From NCBI RefSeq assembly GCF_021654115.1, contig NZ_JAIWJF010000001.1, positions 496,001 to 560,000 of the forward strand: 64,000 nt of DNA, read 5' to 3'. Below the pieces are notes generated by a model. It saw only the letters and a program-made list of their open reading frames with translations. It was not told where the DNA came from and searched no databases. The position numbers were made by a program, and so were the translations under genes. This document shows positions 63,308-64,000 of this stretch, one piece after another (the stretch's first letter is position 1; every line of letters begins with the position of its first letter). This DNA is from Furfurilactobacillus milii. Its GTDB lineage: Bacteria > Bacillota > Bacilli > Lactobacillales > Lactobacillaceae.

Positions 63308-64000
63308 ATGAACTTTGTGTTCTTATTAACCGGGTTAGCACTTGTGTTTGGGATTGGTTGGCTAATTAGTAGCAACCGTAGAAAAATTCGGTATAAATCA
63401 ATTGGAATTTTGTTTGCATTGCAGTTAATCATTTCGTTTTTATGTTTGCATACGTCAGGTGGGGTTAAAACACTAGCTGGAATTTCGTCATTCTTTAACT
63501 GGCTAATGGTTCAAGCTGCCGGTGGGGTTAATTTCGTCTTTGGCGGATTGGTTATCAAACCCGGTGGTTCCGTGTTCTTCCTCAATGTTTTGATGCCGAT
63601 TGTCTTTATTTCTGCCTTAGTTGGTATTTTGAATTACATTAAGGTATTGCCATTCATTATTAAGTGGACCGGTTGGGCATTAAACAAGGTTGCCGGGATG
63701 GGCGAACTTGAAAGTTACTTTGCCGTTTCCACCGCTATTTTGGGACAACCAGAAGTATTTCTGACTGTTAAAGATCAGATTCCCAAGTTAAACGAACAGC
63801 GCTTATATACCATTTGTGCGTCAGCCATGAGTGCTGTATCAGCTGCCATGTTGGCATCATATATGAAAATGGTTCCTGGTAAATTCGTTGTGGTTGCCGT
63901 CTTTTTAAACATTTTATCGGCACTAATTATCTCTTGTATTGTTAATCCATATGAAACGGAATCAAACGATGAACTCGTTCAAATCTCTAAAGGAAACAAA
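63308..64000 (+). CDS. NupC-type concentrative nucleoside transporter (partial, runs off the window)
   Basis: The frame is open from the ATG at 63308 to the end, 231 residues. It resembles CNT/NupC transporters: GGVNFVFGGLV, FFLNVLMPIVFISALVGIL, GMGELESYFAVSTAILGQPE and MSAVSAAMLASYM are typical of the membrane domain and its substrate loop. CNT proteins use ion gradients to import nucleosides. It is the last visible gene of the cre-controlled operon, so its substrate should be what the PfkB kinase phosphorylates. The C-terminus lies beyond the window. Confidence 0.9.
   Translation, partial: MNFVFLLTGLALVFGIGWLISSNRRKIRYKSIGILFALQLIISFLCLHTSGGVKTLAGISSFFNWLMVQAAGGVNFVFGGLVIKPGGSVFFLNVLMPIVFISALVGILNYIKVLPFIIKWTGWALNKVAGMGELESYFAVSTAILGQPEVFLTVKDQIPKLNEQRLYTICASAMSAVSAAMLASYMKMVPGKFVVVAVFLNILSALIISCIVNPYETESNDELVQISKGNK

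Overview
The window looks like a chromosomal segment of a Lactobacillaceae species. The evidence is strong AGGAGG-type ribosome binding sites, a malolactic enzyme with a divergent LysR regulator, an Rgg-type regulator, a CcpA-type cre site, and giant surface proteins with KxYKxGKxW signal peptides and LPxT(G/N) sorting signals. Assignment below family level is not possible from the sequence alone. No rRNA, tRNA, CRISPR array or insertion sequence was found.

Layout. (1) 1-6.8 kb is a type I restriction-modification locus: the end of hsdM, hsdS, a tyrosine recombinase, a second inverted promoterless hsdS cassette, and hsdR. Two pairs of inverted repeats join the two hsdS copies, as in phase-variable specificity shuffling. 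(2) 7.1-8.8 kb is a three-gene operon of two ASCH proteins and a GNAT plus PUA-like fusion, a possible nucleic-acid modification or defence unit. (3) 9.1-14.7 kb is an ABC importer operon with a PHP-type phosphatase and a metallophosphoesterase. (4) 15-25.4 kb is housekeeping and accessory: CPBP protein, YdcF-like protein, Rgg regulator, MFS exporter, type II P-type ATPase, a TetR-HIT-Sir2-GNAT operon whose GNAT gene carries an in-frame amber codon, and a DUF915-like hydrolase. (5) 25.6-28.6 kb holds a frameshifted 40-residue membrane peptide gene, the malolactic enzyme and its LysR-type regulator.

(6) 29-57 kb is the striking part. Two giant paralogous adhesins are each followed by a roughly 650-residue cytoplasmic protein. 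That protein joins a long coiled coil to what reads as the N-terminal half of a GtfA-type glycosyltransferase without the catalytic sugar-nucleotide lobe. After them come a structured, apparently non-coding stretch, an intact GtfA-like glycosyltransferase and a short GtfB-like protein. Both adhesin/coiled-coil modules share a promoter architecture and a two-hairpin RNA element containing a compensatory base change. They therefore look like a tandem-duplicated surface-glycoprotein export and glycosylation system with dedicated pseudo-glycosyltransferase partners. Adhesin 1 is interrupted by an in-frame TGA. Adhesin 2 is intact but ends in LPDTN instead of LPxTG. No SecA2, SecY2 or Asp1-3 genes are in the window.

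(7) 57.1-64 kb carries a HAD phosphatase, RdgB, an HTH-PfkB protein with the catalytic Asp of GAGD replaced by Ala, and a cre-controlled operon. That operon holds an intact PfkB kinase, a TrpF-like TIM barrel, a YczE-like membrane protein, an iron alcohol dehydrogenase and a NupC-type nucleoside transporter. It suggests an unusual nucleoside catabolic route whose HTH-PfkB paralogue has become a sensor-regulator.
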